Source: Lysinibacillus sp. FSL W8-0992 (GTDB taxonomy: Bacteria > Bacillota > Bacilli > Bacillales_A > Planococcaceae). Taken from it: a DNA stretch of 64,000 nt. The position numbers were made by a program, and so were the translations under genes. A model generated the notes under the pieces. It made no database searches and was not told where the DNA came from. It saw only the letters and a list, made by a program, of their open reading frames with translations. Below are positions 17,718 through 28,134 of the stretch, piece after piece (positions within the stretch are counted from its first letter, which is position 1; each line of letters begins with the position of its first letter). The stretch covers positions 4,526,001 through 4,590,000 of the forward strand of contig NZ_JBBOZQ010000001.1 in assembly GCF_038008685.1 (NCBI RefSeq), written 5' to 3'.

Positions 17718-18386
17718 TTAACTAAAATATTTTCGAACAGTTTCGAAGCAATCGTATTCCATAATTTTTTCGCCATATTCTTCAAGACGATGAATTGTGA
17801 AATTGGAAGGGCTTAAAAACTCTTTAATGACTGCGTTCTTATCATGACGATTTAAATCGTCATCTGCGTTTGCAAAGTCTACTACTAAATAGTAACAACC
17901 TTCATATTTGAATAATGAGGAATCCACTAAGTCGTCTGTCATCCGTTTTGCAACGGGGATTAACTCATCTATATCTTTAAATTTATAAACATAAATGTCT
18001 GTATCCATAAATAACTCTGATTCATCCATGTCACCAAATTGAGTTAATTGACTAAGAAGATCCTCTCCAACTTCGTCGAATGGGGCAAACATACTTTTTT
18101 GTTCATCATAATGTGAATGACCATCTAATGTTTCACCGTCTTTTAAAATATGTGCACGTGTGACAATGATTTCTAAGCCTACTTCCGACGCATTGATATG
18201 AATCCAAATCGGACCTTCTACATCAAAATAATCTTCCGTATTCACTTCATCAATCATATCCCAAAAAAGTTGCTCACCCTTTGCTCGGTTGTACCAAATT
18301 TCTTCACGACTATAGCCGCGATCCTCTATATCATTGTACGTAATAAAGAGCTTGAGTGTATTTTCATTTACACGTTCGATGTCCAC
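17718..18386 (-). CDS. mecA: Adaptor protein MecA
   Basis: 222 residues from a GTG start (GGGAGATGAGG upstream). N-terminal substrate-binding domain begins MDIERVNENTLKLFI and has REEIWYNRAKGEQLFW; an acidic linker (about 100-125) leads to the C-terminal ClpC-binding domain. MecA targets ComK and, with ClpC, unfolded proteins for degradation. ComK is also encoded in this window, but see the note on its missing MecA motif. Confidence 0.95.
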   Translation of the reverse strand: MDIERVNENTLKLFITYNDIEDRGYSREEIWYNRAKGEQLFWDMIDEVNTEDYFDVEGPIWIHINASEVGLEIIVTRAHILKDGETLDGHSHYDEQKSMFAPFDEVGEDLLSQLTQFGDMDESELFMDTDIYVYKFKDIDELIPVAKRMTDDLVDSSLFKYEGCYYLVVDFANADDDLNRHDKNAVIKEFLSPSNFTIHRLEEYGEKIMEYDCFETVRKYFS

Positions 18387-18742
18387 TAGACCTCATCTCC
18401 CTTCACTGTCATTTGTCGAAAAACAGTATTATTTAATTAGTATGCTTTGATTCATTGTTTTTAACCTTCATACTCCCTTGTTTTTCAACCTTTGACCACA
18501 CCACAGAAAGTCATCGAGTAACTGTAATCATAATTTTTTTGTTCACAGTTGTCTCTAATTCTATTGTATGCTGTTCTTTCATAAAATGAAAAGGATATAC
18601 ACCATTTCAAAGAAGATATTTGAATTATTGAAATTGTAGTAAACTATTTAGATTAAATCAAGTTTAACATACTTTTAGGGAAATATATGACTTTTACCTA
18701 TTAATTATTAGTTTTGTTTGAAGGTTTTTACATAAGTAAAAC
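18387..18742. other. Intergenic region between mecA and spx
   Basis: AT-rich and without a convincing gene. Presumably holds the mecA promoter, which I could not place with certainty. The piece TTAAATCAAGTTTAA near 18655 resembles the end of repeat family 1, but nothing else of that element is seen. Confidence 0.4.
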
Positions 18743-18791
18743 ATAAAAAAATAGATGTCACAACATGCATGCTTCTGCATTTGTAACACCT
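18743..18791 (-). terminator. Terminator of spx
   Basis: Imperfect 16-bp stem (GGTGTTACAAATGCA against TGCATGTTGTGACATC) with a T-rich tail on the minus strand. Confidence 0.8.
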
Positions 18792-18823
18792 AATACATTT
18801 ATTCTATGCAATATAGGAGGATT

Positions 18824-19222
18824 TTAGTTCACCATGCGCTGTGCTTCTTGTAATTGATAAGCCCGAACCTTACGTGGTAAAAATCGTCGAATTTCATCTT
18901 CATTATAGCCTACTTGCAATCGTTTCTCGTCCAAAATTATTGGGCGTCGTAATAAGCCAGGATATTCTTGAATTAGTTCATATAAGCGTTGTAATGGTAA
19001 GCTTTCAACATCTACATTCAATTTTTGGAATATTTTGGAGCGAGTTGAAATAATTTCATCTGTTCCATCCTCCGTCATTCGTAAAATTTCTTTAATTTCA
19101 CTAATGCTTAACGGTTCAGAAAAAATATTACGTTCTGTATATGGGATTTCATGCTCCTCTAACCATGCTTTCGCTTTACGACAAGACGTACAACTTGGTG
19201 ATGTAAATAAAGTAACTATCAT
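18824..19222 (-). CDS. spx: Transcriptional regulator Spx
   Basis: 132 residues, the usual ArsC-fold size, starting [18 protein letters not shown]10-T-S-C13 is the redox switch. [25 protein letters not shown] is the typical C-terminal signature. The longer upstream frame is rejected because AAAGGATG precedes this ATG and the family begins here. Spx binds the alpha subunit of RNA polymerase and controls the disulfide-stress response; its level is set by YjbH and ClpXP. Confidence 0.95.
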   Translation of the reverse strand: MIVTLFTSPSCTSCRKAKAWLEEHEIPYTERNIFSEPLSISEIKEILRMTEDGTDEIISTRSKIFQKLNVDVESLPLQRLYELIQEYPGLLRRPIILDEKRLQVGYNEDEIRRFLPRKVRAYQLQEAQRMVN

Positions 19223-19628
19223 ACTGACACATCCTTTCTCTTTGTTTTCGTTATCTATAAGCCACTTTGTTAAATTAGAATTAATGTAATGTAAAACTAC
19301 AGTTCCATTATACAGCACTCTGCTGTATTTGAATATAGTTCCAAGGAAAAAAAGAATGCATAGTAAATGACTTTGTTACAAAATATTCTGTCTTTTAATA
19401 CTACCTTAAAGTATCTAATTCCTTTGCATGTCCAACGAACTAATAATAATATTCCCATTAGCACATCATTTTAAACATGGATATACGGAAACTAGTTGTT
19501 CTCAATTAAAAAATACAAACGAGAATAATGTCACTTAGACGTGTACAATTATGACGCTACTTTCCAAATGTAGGTTGCTTTTTTTTACAAAACTAAAAAA
19601 ATTCAGTCTAAAGACTGACTTTTCAGGC
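19223..19628. other. AT-rich intergenic region before the trpS leader
   Basis: No supportable gene. It holds the divergent spx promoter region and a small AGTC-taaa-GACT hairpin near 19605. Nothing else recognised. Confidence 0.4.
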
Positions 19629-19658
19629 TTGCATTTAGCTAAGTCTTTATACTATAAT
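19629..19658 (+). promoter_or_regulatory. Sigma-A promoter of trpS
   Basis: TTGCAT, 18-base spacer, TATAAT; start expected near 19665, leaving a long T-box leader. Confidence 0.75.
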
Positions 19659-19704
19659 GTGGTGCAATAAGAAAAGCGCATTTTGCGCATTATCTCTACA
19701 TTAA

Positions 19705-20999
<1,295 letters not shown>

Positions 21000-21014
21000 G
21001 AAAGGAATTAGCAT

Positions 21015-21323
21015 ATGCACTGTGAACATTGCAATAAAACAATCAAAGCCTTACTGTTAGAAAGTGACTTTGGTGCAGATCCATTATGGTGTGGCCATTG
21101 TCGCGCTAATTTAGAATTAGAACAGCTTCCTTTAGGAGAGGTGTTATTAGCTGATCTGACGACATGGATGTGTAAGTTTGGTGAATGGATTGATCTTGAA
21201 ACAGATTCAGTTATCGAAGGTATGGAATACTTAGCGAAAAATCATGATAAGCAAGGTGAAGACTTGGCCCAAAAAGTAGCAGTAGAATTAGCGGTGCCCG
21301 TAACATTTATGCCTTATCTTTAA
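21015..21323 (+). CDS. Small protein with CxxC zinc-ribbon motifs, function unknown
   Basis: 102 residues. C3-E-H-C6 and C27-G-H-C30 form a probable zinc ribbon at the N-terminus; the remainder is acidic and helical (LADLTTWMCKFGEWID). I do not recognise the family. It starts 15 bases after trpS with GAAAGGAATT upstream and may be co-transcribed with trpS under T-box control. The 3' end overlaps the opposite-strand membrane gene by 17 bases. Confidence 0.65.
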   Translation: MHCEHCNKTIKALLLESDFGADPLWCGHCRANLELEQLPLGEVLLADLTTWMCKFGEWIDLETDSVIEGMEYLAKNHDKQGEDLAQKVAVELAVPVTFMPYL

Positions 21324-21537
21324 GATTAGCTGTTCGATCAAAACCAAAATCGAGCACAACGCTACAAAGTACAATACAAGCTCCAATTGCCATATAAAAT
21401 TCTGTCGTATGCATAATAAATTTAAAGACAACTGACCAGGAATAACCAAGAGTCCGGTAATTTAAATATAAAATTAAATTGCCAATGGAAAGTATCATTA
21501 ATCCATAGCTCATTAAAAATATAAAAAGACGAAACAA
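21307..21537 (-). CDS. Small two-helix membrane protein, unknown
   Basis: 76 residues from a TTG with AAAGGA about 10 bases upstream. Two hydrophobic segments (about 5-25 and 45-65) separated by a basic-aromatic loop. Not recognised. Tail-to-tail overlap with the zinc-ribbon gene. A coding call is supported by the ribosome-binding site and clean membrane pattern only. Confidence 0.5.
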   Translation of the reverse strand: MFRLFIFLMSYGLMILSIGNLILYLNYRTLGYSWSVVFKFIMHTTEFYMAIGACIVLCSVVLDFGFDRTANLKDKA

Positions 21538-21591
21538 ATAAACGGCATCCTTTCTATTTCTTCTTACTTTCTTTTCTATTCGCTAGCTTTT

Positions 21592-21635
21592 AAAAAAAGA
21601 CGTCAGCCTTGTAAATTAGGCTGACGTTTTTTTTA
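21592..21635. terminator. Bidirectional terminator, main user fabF
   Basis: ACGTCAGCCT, 8-base loop and perfect complement, flanked by A-run and T-run. Confidence 0.9.
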
Positions 21636-22874
21636 TTCCTCAATTTTTTTAAATAATAGACTTGCGTTATGACCACCAAAACCAAGTGAATTACTCATTG
21701 CATATTCAATGTTCGCTTCACGAGCTTCATTCGGCACATAATCTAAATCACACTCTGGGTCTGGCTCTGTTAAATTGATTGTTGGCGGTAAAATGCCCTC
21801 TTTCAATGCTAGTGCTGTAAAAATGGCTTCCACACCACCAGCTGCACCTAGTAAGTGACCTGTCATTGATTTAGTAGAGCTCATCGCTAATTTATAAGCA
21901 TGTTCTCCAAAAGCAGTTTTTACTGCTTGTGTTTCAAATAAATCATTGTATGGTGTACTTGTTCCATGTGCGTTAATATAGCCAACTTGTGAAGGGTCTA
22001 CTCCACCATCTTCTAATGCTTGAGTCATCGCACGTGCAGCACCTTCACCTTCTGGAGCTGGTGCAGTAATATGATGCGCATCTCCAGTTGAACCGTAACC
22101 AAGAACTTCTGCATAAATTTTTGCGCCACGCGCTTTTGCATGTTCGTATTCTTCTAAAATAACAATCCCTGCACCTTCACCAATAATAAAGCCGTCACGA
22201 TTTTTATCAAATGGACGAGAAGCTGTTTGAGGATCCGTATTTAACGATAATGCTGTATTCGCACAGAAGCCTGCAACCGCCATCGTCACGATTGGTGATT
22301 CAGCTCCTCCTGAAATCATCACATCAGCATCGCCACGTTCAATTACTTTAAATGCATCACCAATTGAATTCGTACCTGATGCACAAGCTGTTACTGAACA
22401 AGAATTGATGCCCTTAGCTCCAAAGTGAATAGACACTTGACCTGAAGCCATATCTGGAATCATCATTGGAATAAAGAATGGACTAACACGTCTTGCGCCA
22501 CGCTCTTGGAACGTTAAAAATTGTTGTTCATATGTTTCCATGCCACCGATACCAGAGCCAATCCATACACCTGCACGTGGTGCTAATTCTTCATCGATTG
22601 TAAGCTGTGCATCTTCCATCGCCATAATAGACGCTGCTAGTGCATAGTGCGTGAAACGGTCCATTTTGCGAGCTTCTTTACGTTCAATATACTTTTCAAT
22701 ATCAAAGTCTTTTATTTCAGCAGCGATTTTGGCAGCAAATAGATCTTTATTTAAGCGCGTTAATTCACCAACGCCTGATTTACCAGCCTTGATGTTTGCC
22801 CATGTTTCTTCGATGCTATTCCCTAGTGGTGTAACAGCGCCAATTCCTGTAATTACTACTCGTCGTTTACTCAT
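21633..22874 (-). CDS. fabF: 3-oxoacyl-ACP synthase II
   Basis: 413 residues from ATG at 22874 (GAGAGGAG upstream). Cys-His-His triad is visible: [24 protein letters not shown] and [13 protein letters not shown]. Elongates acyl-ACP with malonyl-ACP in fatty-acid synthesis. Follows fabH by 30 bases on the same strand, the fabHA-fabF operon arrangement of Bacillus. Confidence 0.97.
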   Translation of the reverse strand: MSKRRVVITGIGAVTPLGNSIEETWANIKAGKSGVGELTRLNKDLFAAKIAAEIKDFDIEKYIERKEARKMDRFTHYALAASIMAMEDAQLTIDEELAPRAGVWIGSGIGGMETYEQQFLTFQERGARRVSPFFIPMMIPDMASGQVSIHFGAKGINSCSVTACASGTNSIGDAFKVIERGDADVMISGGAESPIVTMAVAGFCANTALSLNTDPQTASRPFDKNRDGFIIGEGAGIVILEEYEHAKARGAKIYAEVLGYGSTGDAHHITAPAPEGEGAARAMTQALEDGGVDPSQVGYINAHGTSTPYNDLFETQAVKTAFGEHAYKLAMSSTKSMTGHLLGAAGGVEAIFTALALKEGILPPTINLTEPDPECDLDYVPNEAREANIEYAMSNSLGFGGHNASLLFKKIEE

Positions 22875-22904
22875 TGTCTTACTCCTCTCAAGCAATTTTC
22901 TATG

Positions 22905-23843
22905 TTATTTTCCCCATCTCATTGCAACGGCACCCCATGTTAAGCCACCGCCAAAACCGACAAGTACTAATAAATCATCATCTTTTATTTTACCTGCTTC
23001 AAGCTCTTCTACTAAAGAAATACCAATAGAAGCTGCTGATGTATTGCCATATTTGTGAATCGTTTTTGACATTTTTTCTGCTGGTAATGCTAATCGTTCA
23101 CGTGCGGATTCCATAATTCGAATATTTGCTTGATGTGGAATTAAAAAATCAACATCTTCTTTTGTTAAACCAGCTTTGTCTAATACATTAACTGCTGATT
23201 CACCCATTTGACGTACAGCAAACTTAAATACTTCACGACCGTTCATCGCAATTGTCTCTTGCTGCGTTAAATAAAGATGCTTACCGCCCGTGCCGTCTGC
23301 TCCAAGCTCAAATGATAAAATCCCTCTACCTTCTGATACAGGACCGACAATGGCAGCACTTGCTCCATCACCAAATAAAACAGCCGTATTGCGATCTTCC
23401 CAATCAATGACTTTGGACAGCTTTTCAACACCTACTACTAAGACATATTTATAAGCGCTTGATTCTACAAATTGTTTTGCTGTCACTAAGCTATATATAA
23501 ATCCTGCGCAAGCTGCTGCTTGGTCCATCGCTGCTGCATTTACAGCGCCAATTTGCTCCTGAACCATACATGCTACACTTGGAAATGTTTGATCTTGTGT
23601 TACAGTTGCTACAAGTATTAATCCTATTTCTTCAGGTGTAATACCTGCTTTTGCAATAGCATCTTTCGCAGCTGCCACTGCTAAATCTGAAGTTTCCTGA
23701 TTATCTGCAGCGAAATGACGTTCTTCAATTCCTGTACGAGTTCGAATCCATTCATCCGAAGTGTCCATAATTTTTTCTAAGTCAAAATTCGTAACGACCT
23801 TTTCAGGAACGTATCTGCCTAAACCTATAATACCTGCGTTCAT
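22905..23843 (-). CDS. fabH: 3-oxoacyl-ACP synthase III
   Basis: 312 residues from ATG at 23843 (AGAGGGG upstream). Active-site Cys in [13 protein letters not shown], His in [11 protein letters not shown], Asn in [14 protein letters not shown]. Performs the first condensation of acetyl- or branched acyl-CoA with malonyl-ACP and so sets the branched-chain starter. Under a FapR-type operator. Confidence 0.97.
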   Translation of the reverse strand: MNAGIIGLGRYVPEKVVTNFDLEKIMDTSDEWIRTRTGIEERHFAADNQETSDLAVAAAKDAIAKAGITPEEIGLILVATVTQDQTFPSVACMVQEQIGAVNAAAMDQAAACAGFIYSLVTAKQFVESSAYKYVLVVGVEKLSKVIDWEDRNTAVLFGDGASAAIVGPVSEGRGILSFELGADGTGGKHLYLTQQETIAMNGREVFKFAVRQMGESAVNVLDKAGLTKEDVDFLIPHQANIRIMESARERLALPAEKMSKTIHKYGNTSAASIGISLVEELEAGKIKDDDLLVLVGFGGGLTWGAVAMRWGK

Positions 23844-23875
23844 ATAGCAACCCCTCTGCTTTCTTACTATCAATT

Positions 23876-23894
23876 ATTAGTAACTGGTCATAAT
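23876..23894. promoter_or_regulatory. FapR operator of fabH-fabF
   Basis: ATTAGTAACTGGTCATAAT matches the palindromic FapR consensus (ATTAGTACCTGGTACTAAT as I remember it) at 16 of 19 positions. It overlaps the -10 and start site of the promoter, as expected for repression relieved by malonyl-CoA. Confidence 0.75.
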
Positions 23895-23922
23895 TATAAC
23901 TCATAATGAAGGAATGGTGCAA
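23893..23922 (-). promoter_or_regulatory. Sigma-A promoter of fabH-fabF
   Basis: Minus strand TTGCAC, 18-base spacer, TATAAT. The -10 end overlaps the FapR site. Confidence 0.78.
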
Positions 23923-23958
23923 GGTGAATTAAATTAAGTATACCAGATAGTAGTCGTT

Positions 23959-24063
23959 CAATCGCTGGTAAAACTTCTGTTAGCGCCGATTGAAGTCTCT
24001 TAATCGCCGGTAAAACTTCTGTTATCGCCGATAGAACTTGTTCTATCGCCGCTTAAATAATTC
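23959..24063. repeat. Five tandem 21-bp repeats
   Basis: Units start at 23959, 23980, 24001, 24022 and 24043, each exactly 21 bases. Consensus is about TTATCGCCGGTAAAACTTCTG; the CGCCG core is in all but the first unit (CGCTG). A worn sixth unit may follow. The array lies between the fabH promoter and yjzD. Confidence 0.85.
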
Positions 24064-24215
24064 TCTTCTACCGACAAGCTAAAATGTTGTTACAAAATTG
24101 CCATAAATCACCGCTCTGTATGCGCCACTTTTTGATAAAAGGTTCTTTTTTTTTCGACTTATGTTATGATATGATAATGTATATGTAATAAAAAAGTTCG
24201 GTTGAGGTGAATTAA

Positions 24216-24410
24216 ATGCAATATATCGTAACGTTCATATGGTCATTCTTACTAGTTTCAATGTTAAACTACGTAGTAAGTGCTGTAATCGGAGTACCAT
24301 TTGATTTCCAAACTGGTGCGATCCTTTCATTGGTATTCTCTGTACTTATTTTTGTTATTGGCGCAATCATTCCAAACGAGCCAACTCCAGAAGCTGCAGA
24401 CCACCATTAA
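24216..24410 (+). CDS. yjzD: YjzD family membrane protein (DUF2929)
   Basis: 64 residues, two transmembrane segments (about 5-25 and 33-53) and the C-terminal IIPNEP motif typical of DUF2929/YjzD. Function unknown; conserved near fabH-fabF in Bacillus. GGTTGAGGTG precedes the ATG. Confidence 0.85.
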   Translation: MQYIVTFIWSFLLVSMLNYVVSAVIGVPFDFQTGAILSLVFSVLIFVIGAIIPNEPTPEAADHH

Positions 24411-24420
24411 TCAATATCAT

Positions 24421-24459
24421 AAAAAAACCTGTCTCGCCTAATGCGAAACAGGTTTTTTT
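24421..24459. terminator. Bidirectional terminator between yjzD and clpB
   Basis: AAACCTGTCTCGC, 5-base loop, complementary arm with one mismatch, with A-run and T-run on either side. Confidence 0.9.
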
Positions 24460-24466
24460 CTATTTG

Positions 24467-26593
24467 TTATTTTTCGACTACACACTGACCATTTTGCATT
24501 TTAATATGCAAAGTCTCTCCTGGTAGTACTTCGCCACGCAATAACTCCTTGGCAACTGCTGTTTCAATATAACGTTGTACAAAGCGTTTTAATGGACGTG
24601 CCCCAAACTGCGGATCTGCTCCTTGTTCAACAACCCAATCTATTACTTCTTGAGCAACATCTAATGTAACTTCCTGCTCAGCTACACGTTTTACAAGCTG
24701 CTCAACATATTTCCAAGCAATCGCAGTGAAATGTTCTTCAGATAACGCATGGAACATAATAATATCGTCCACTCGGTTTAAAAGTTCTGGCTTAAAGTGC
24801 TGACGCAGCGCTGCCATTACTAAATCCTCAACACCAGCATCGTCTTCTTGTGCTTCCATTAAATAGCTAGAGCCTATATTGGATGTTAAAATAATTACGG
24901 TATTTGTAAAGTTCACCATTCGTCCCTGACTATCTGTAATGCGCCCATCATCTAAAATTTGCAATAATATGTTCGCTACATCTGGATGAGCCTTTTCAAT
25001 TTCATCGAGTAATACGACAGAATATGGATTACGACGAACCGCTTCAGTTAATTGTCCACCCTCTTCATAGCCGATATAGCCTGGAGGTGCACCAACAAGA
25101 CGTGATACGCTATGTTTCTCCATATACTCACTCATATCAATTCGAATAAAATGCTCCTCGGAATCAAACAACTGTGCAGCAAGTGCCTTAGCGAGCTCAG
25201 TTTTACCTACACCTGTTGGCCCTAGAAATAAAAAGCTACCAATTGGGCGATGTGGATCTTTAATGCCTGCTCGGGCACGCCATACTGCTTCTGTAACAAG
25301 CTGAACAGCATTATCCTGTCCTACAACCCGTTCATGTAACGTATCTTTTAAACGCAGTAATTTTTCACGTTCACCTTCAACTAACTTTGTTACAGGGATA
25401 CCTGTCCAACGAGATACAATTGATGCAATTTCGTCAGATGTGACTTCTTCACGCAAAATACGTGTCTCACTACCATTTTCTAGATGTTTCTCCATCTCTT
25501 GAATCTCTTTTTCAAGCGCAGGAATTTTGCCATGTCGTAATTCAGCAGCTTTATTTAAATCATATTTACTTTCCGCTTCGTCTAAATCTCGACGATATTT
25601 ATCAAGTGATTCACGTTTTTTCTGGATGCCTTGCAATGCTTCTTTCTCTGCTTCCCATTGTTTTCGCATCCCTTCTGATGAATCTTTAAGCTTTTTTAAC
25701 TCTTCTTGTAATTGCTCAAGACGTTTTTTACTAGCTTCATCTTTTTCTTTACGCAATGCTTGTTCTTCAATTTCTAACTGCATTATACGACGAGTCACCG
25801 CATCTAGTTCTTGCGGCATCGAATCGATTTCTGTTCGTATCATCGCACATGCCTCATCAATTAAATCAATCGCTTTATCTGGTAAAAAACGCTCTGTAAT
25901 ATAGCGATTTGAAAGCTCTGCAGCAGCTACAATAGCCCGATCATGAATACGTACTGCATGATGCAGTTCAAAGCGTTCTTTTAAACCACGCAAAATAGAA
26001 ACGGTATCTTCAATAGACGGTTCACGAACAAGCACTTGTTGGAAGCGGCGTTCTAAAGCTGGATCTTTTTCAATATACATACGGTATTCGTCTAGCGTAG
26101 TAGCGCCTATACAGTGGAGTTCCCCACGCGCAAGCATAGGCTTCAACATATTTCCAGCATCCATTACTCCGTCTGTTTTACCAGCACCAACAATTGTATG
26201 GATTTCATCGATAAATAAAATAATGCGCCCTTCAGATTCTTTTACCTCTTTTAGTACGCCTTTTAATCGTTCTTCAAATTGACCACGATAACTTGCACCA
26301 GCTATTAATGCACTCATATCAAGCTCGTACAATACGCACTCTTTTAATCCTTCTGGAACATCACCTTTCACAATACGTTGTGCCAACCCTTCTACAATGG
26401 CTGTTTTACCTACTCCTGGTTCACCGATTAAGACTGGGTTATTTTTCGTTTTACGCGTTAAAATTCGAATCACATTGCGAATTTCTTCATCACGTCCAAT
26501 TACAGGGTCCATTTTGCCGTTTTTTACTTCTTCAACTAAGTTACGACCAAATTGCTCTAATGGTTTTTTATCATCAGTTTGTTGAAATTGCAT
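24467..26593 (-). CDS. clpB: ClpB-type disaggregase lacking the N-terminal domain
   Basis: 708 residues against about 860 for full ClpB. It begins at the linker before AAA domain 1 ([22 protein letters not shown]), with Walker A GEPGVGKT at 57-64 and FIDEIH. A long coiled-coil M domain (about 270-385) separates it from AAA domain 2 ([27 protein letters not shown]) and the C-terminal domain. The long M domain separates it from ClpE and ClpC. The peptide-binding N domain of about 150 residues is missing, and AGAGGAG just before the ATG shows that this is the natural start. Threads aggregated proteins with DnaK. A CtsR box and promoter lie upstream. Confidence 0.9.
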   Translation of the reverse strand: MQFQQTDDKKPLEQFGRNLVEEVKNGKMDPVIGRDEEIRNVIRILTRKTKNNPVLIGEPGVGKTAIVEGLAQRIVKGDVPEGLKECVLYELDMSALIAGASYRGQFEERLKGVLKEVKESEGRIILFIDEIHTIVGAGKTDGVMDAGNMLKPMLARGELHCIGATTLDEYRMYIEKDPALERRFQQVLVREPSIEDTVSILRGLKERFELHHAVRIHDRAIVAAAELSNRYITERFLPDKAIDLIDEACAMIRTEIDSMPQELDAVTRRIMQLEIEEQALRKEKDEASKKRLEQLQEELKKLKDSSEGMRKQWEAEKEALQGIQKKRESLDKYRRDLDEAESKYDLNKAAELRHGKIPALEKEIQEMEKHLENGSETRILREEVTSDEIASIVSRWTGIPVTKLVEGEREKLLRLKDTLHERVVGQDNAVQLVTEAVWRARAGIKDPHRPIGSFLFLGPTGVGKTELAKALAAQLFDSEEHFIRIDMSEYMEKHSVSRLVGAPPGYIGYEEGGQLTEAVRRNPYSVVLLDEIEKAHPDVANILLQILDDGRITDSQGRMVNFTNTVIILTSNIGSSYLMEAQEDDAGVEDLVMAALRQHFKPELLNRVDDIIMFHALSEEHFTAIAWKYVEQLVKRVAEQEVTLDVAQEVIDWVVEQGADPQFGARPLKRFVQRYIETAVAKELLRGEVLPGETLHIKMQNGQCVVEK

Positions 26594-26655
26594 TGTAGCA
26601 CTCCTCTTCTCTCTTCTTTTTTATATCTTTACCCTTATTCTGATTCCATTAAAAG

Positions 26656-26672
26656 TTTGACCTTTTTTGACT
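26656..26672 (-). promoter_or_regulatory. CtsR operator of clpB
   Basis: Minus strand AGTCAAAAAAGGTCAAA matches the CtsR heptad repeat (A/G)GTCAAA-NAN-(A/G)GTCAAA at every position. It covers the predicted start site of clpB. Confidence 0.88.
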
Positions 26673-26678
26673 AACTTT

Positions 26679-26707
26679 ATTTTACAACAATCGACAAATT
26701 GTAGCAA
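26679..26707 (-). promoter_or_regulatory. Sigma-A promoter of clpB
   Basis: Minus strand TTGCTA, 17-base spacer, TAAAAT, immediately upstream of the CtsR box. Confidence 0.75.
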
Positions 26708-26727
26708 AAAAAAAGCTCAAAAATATT

Positions 26728-26757
26728 TTACTGAAAAATGGAAAATTACGTTATAAT
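26728..26757 (+). promoter_or_regulatory. Probable promoter of fnr
   Basis: A TATAAT at 26752 with a weak -35 (TTACTG) 18 bases upstream, divergent from clpB. Confidence 0.5.
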
Positions 26758-26857
26758 AGTGGTATGTTTCGTTGTTTTAGTATATCGAAATGATTATCGT
26801 CATCCTTTTGTAATACAGGTAATTTTTATTACAAAAAGAAAGAGATGTGTTTGATAT

Positions 26858-27553
26858 ATGGTACTAATGGATAATATTCAAGAGAAAATGCATGCACTTT
26901 TTAAAAATAATGGCGTTTTTATTAAAGTGAATAAAGATAGTAAAATTTTCTTAGAAGGGGAACGAGCTAAAGAAATTTATTATATTAAAACAGGGGCTAT
27001 TTCGATTAGCCAGGAAACCGAAAATGGAAAGGAATTAACAATTCGAATTTGCGGTCCTGATAGTATAATTGGTGAAGGCTCATTATTTTGTAACCTCACT
27101 TATTTTTCGATGACAGCTAAAGTTTTAGAACCTTCAACGTTGTATGTTTTAAGTCGTAAATCATTAGAGCATCTATTAGTGGAGCAGCCACATTTAATGG
27201 TAGAGTATATGAAATGGTTGCAAACAGAAAATTTAAAATATCAAAGCCGTCTACGTGATTTAGTGTTAAATGGTAAAAAAGGTGCTTTATTTTCTACGCT
27301 AATTCGCCTTTCAAATACGTATGGGAAGCCATTAGAAAATGAGTCAATTTTTATCGACTTTCCATTAACAAATTCAGAAATTGCGAATTTATGTGCTACA
27401 AGTAGAGAAATGATTAACCGAATGTTGAACGATCTTAAAAAACATCACATTCTATCCTTTGAAAAAGGCTATATTACTATTCTTAATTTACAATATTTAA
27501 AAAATGAAATTGCCTGTGAAAACTGCCCATTGCAAATTTGCCGTATTGACTAA
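26858..27553 (+). CDS. fnr: Fnr-type oxygen-sensing regulator (Crp/Fnr family, C-terminal 4Fe-4S)
   Basis: 231 residues: cyclic-nucleotide-binding-like domain (about 20-115), dimer helix, and HTH with EIANLCATSREMINRMLNDL. Three Cys lie at the extreme C-terminus as C220-x2-C223-x4-C228, and D134 lies in RLRDLVL. B. subtilis Fnr binds its 4Fe-4S cluster with Cys227, Cys230, Cys235 and Asp141; all four are shifted here by exactly 7 residues. This identifies the Bacillus-type Fnr rather than a generic Crp relative. It activates anaerobic genes through TGTGA-N6-TCACA sites. Confidence 0.88.
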   Translation: MVLMDNIQEKMHALFKNNGVFIKVNKDSKIFLEGERAKEIYYIKTGAISISQETENGKELTIRICGPDSIIGEGSLFCNLTYFSMTAKVLEPSTLYVLSRKSLEHLLVEQPHLMVEYMKWLQTENLKYQSRLRDLVLNGKKGALFSTLIRLSNTYGKPLENESIFIDFPLTNSEIANLCATSREMINRMLNDLKKHHILSFEKGYITILNLQYLKNEIACENCPLQICRID

Positions 27554-27708
27554 TATATCAACAACGGCGTGACGTATTTGAGACATGCGTAGGTTTCTGT
27601 AACGATTAATTAAGCCGTAATTTTAATTCTCAGTGAATGCAGTGCATCTTTGGCATGTCTTCCCTACTTATAAAAGCGGAGGACTTCTGCTAAAGCAAAA
27701 TAAATATT
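27554..27708. repeat. Degenerate copy of repeat family 1
   Basis: Tail segments such as ACTTATAAAAGCGG and GGACTTCTGCTAAAGCAA parallel the end of the copy at 52285-52470. The front half is hardly recognisable. Weak call. Confidence 0.35.
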
Positions 27709-27747
27709 AAATCCCCGCTTACAGTTATGTGCAAGCAGGGATTTTTT
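27709..27747. terminator. Terminator between fnr and yitW
   Basis: AATCCCCGCTT paired with AAGCAGGGATT, one bulge, followed by six T on the plus strand. Confidence 0.8.
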
Positions 27748-27772
27748 ATTCATATTGTTAGAAGTCAATCTA

Positions 27773-28081
27773 TTAGCGGACACCTAATGCCATTTTCGCA
27801 TAGCGAGACATTTTATCTTTTGACCAAGGTGGGTTCCATACAATATTTACATTTGTACTTTTCACCTCTGGTAGTTCACTCATAGCTGTATTTACTTGAT
27901 CGACAATAACCGGTCCCATCGGGCAGCCCATTGAAGTTAATGTCATTGTAACTGTTGCTAACCCCTCGTCATCTAAATCTACATCATATACTAAACCTAA
28001 GTTGACGATATCAATACCAAGCTCAGGGTCGATTACGTTTTCTAATGCACTTAACATGCTGTCTTTCATATCTTGATCCAT
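27773..28081 (-). CDS. yitW: MIP18/DUF59 family Fe-S assembly factor (YitW/SufT-like)
   Basis: 102 residues from ATG at 28081 (GAAAGGAG upstream). Signature ENVIDPELGIDIVNLGLVYDV and the conserved TSMGCPMGP Cys motif; WNPPWSKDKMS follows. The family helps iron-sulfur cluster maturation. Follows the yitV esterase gene by 53 bases, the same pair as in B. subtilis. Confidence 0.88.
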   Translation of the reverse strand: MDQDMKDSMLSALENVIDPELGIDIVNLGLVYDVDLDDEGLATVTMTLTSMGCPMGPVIVDQVNTAMSELPEVKSTNVNIVWNPPWSKDKMSRYAKMALGVR

Positions 28082-28134
28082 CTGTATTTCTCCTTTCGTC
28101 ACAGTGTTAACTTAATCATAGCAGATGCTTCTTA

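Noticed and set aside
23959-24063. CRISPR-like array at the 21-bp repeats
   Set aside because: Direct head-to-tail repeats without spacers.
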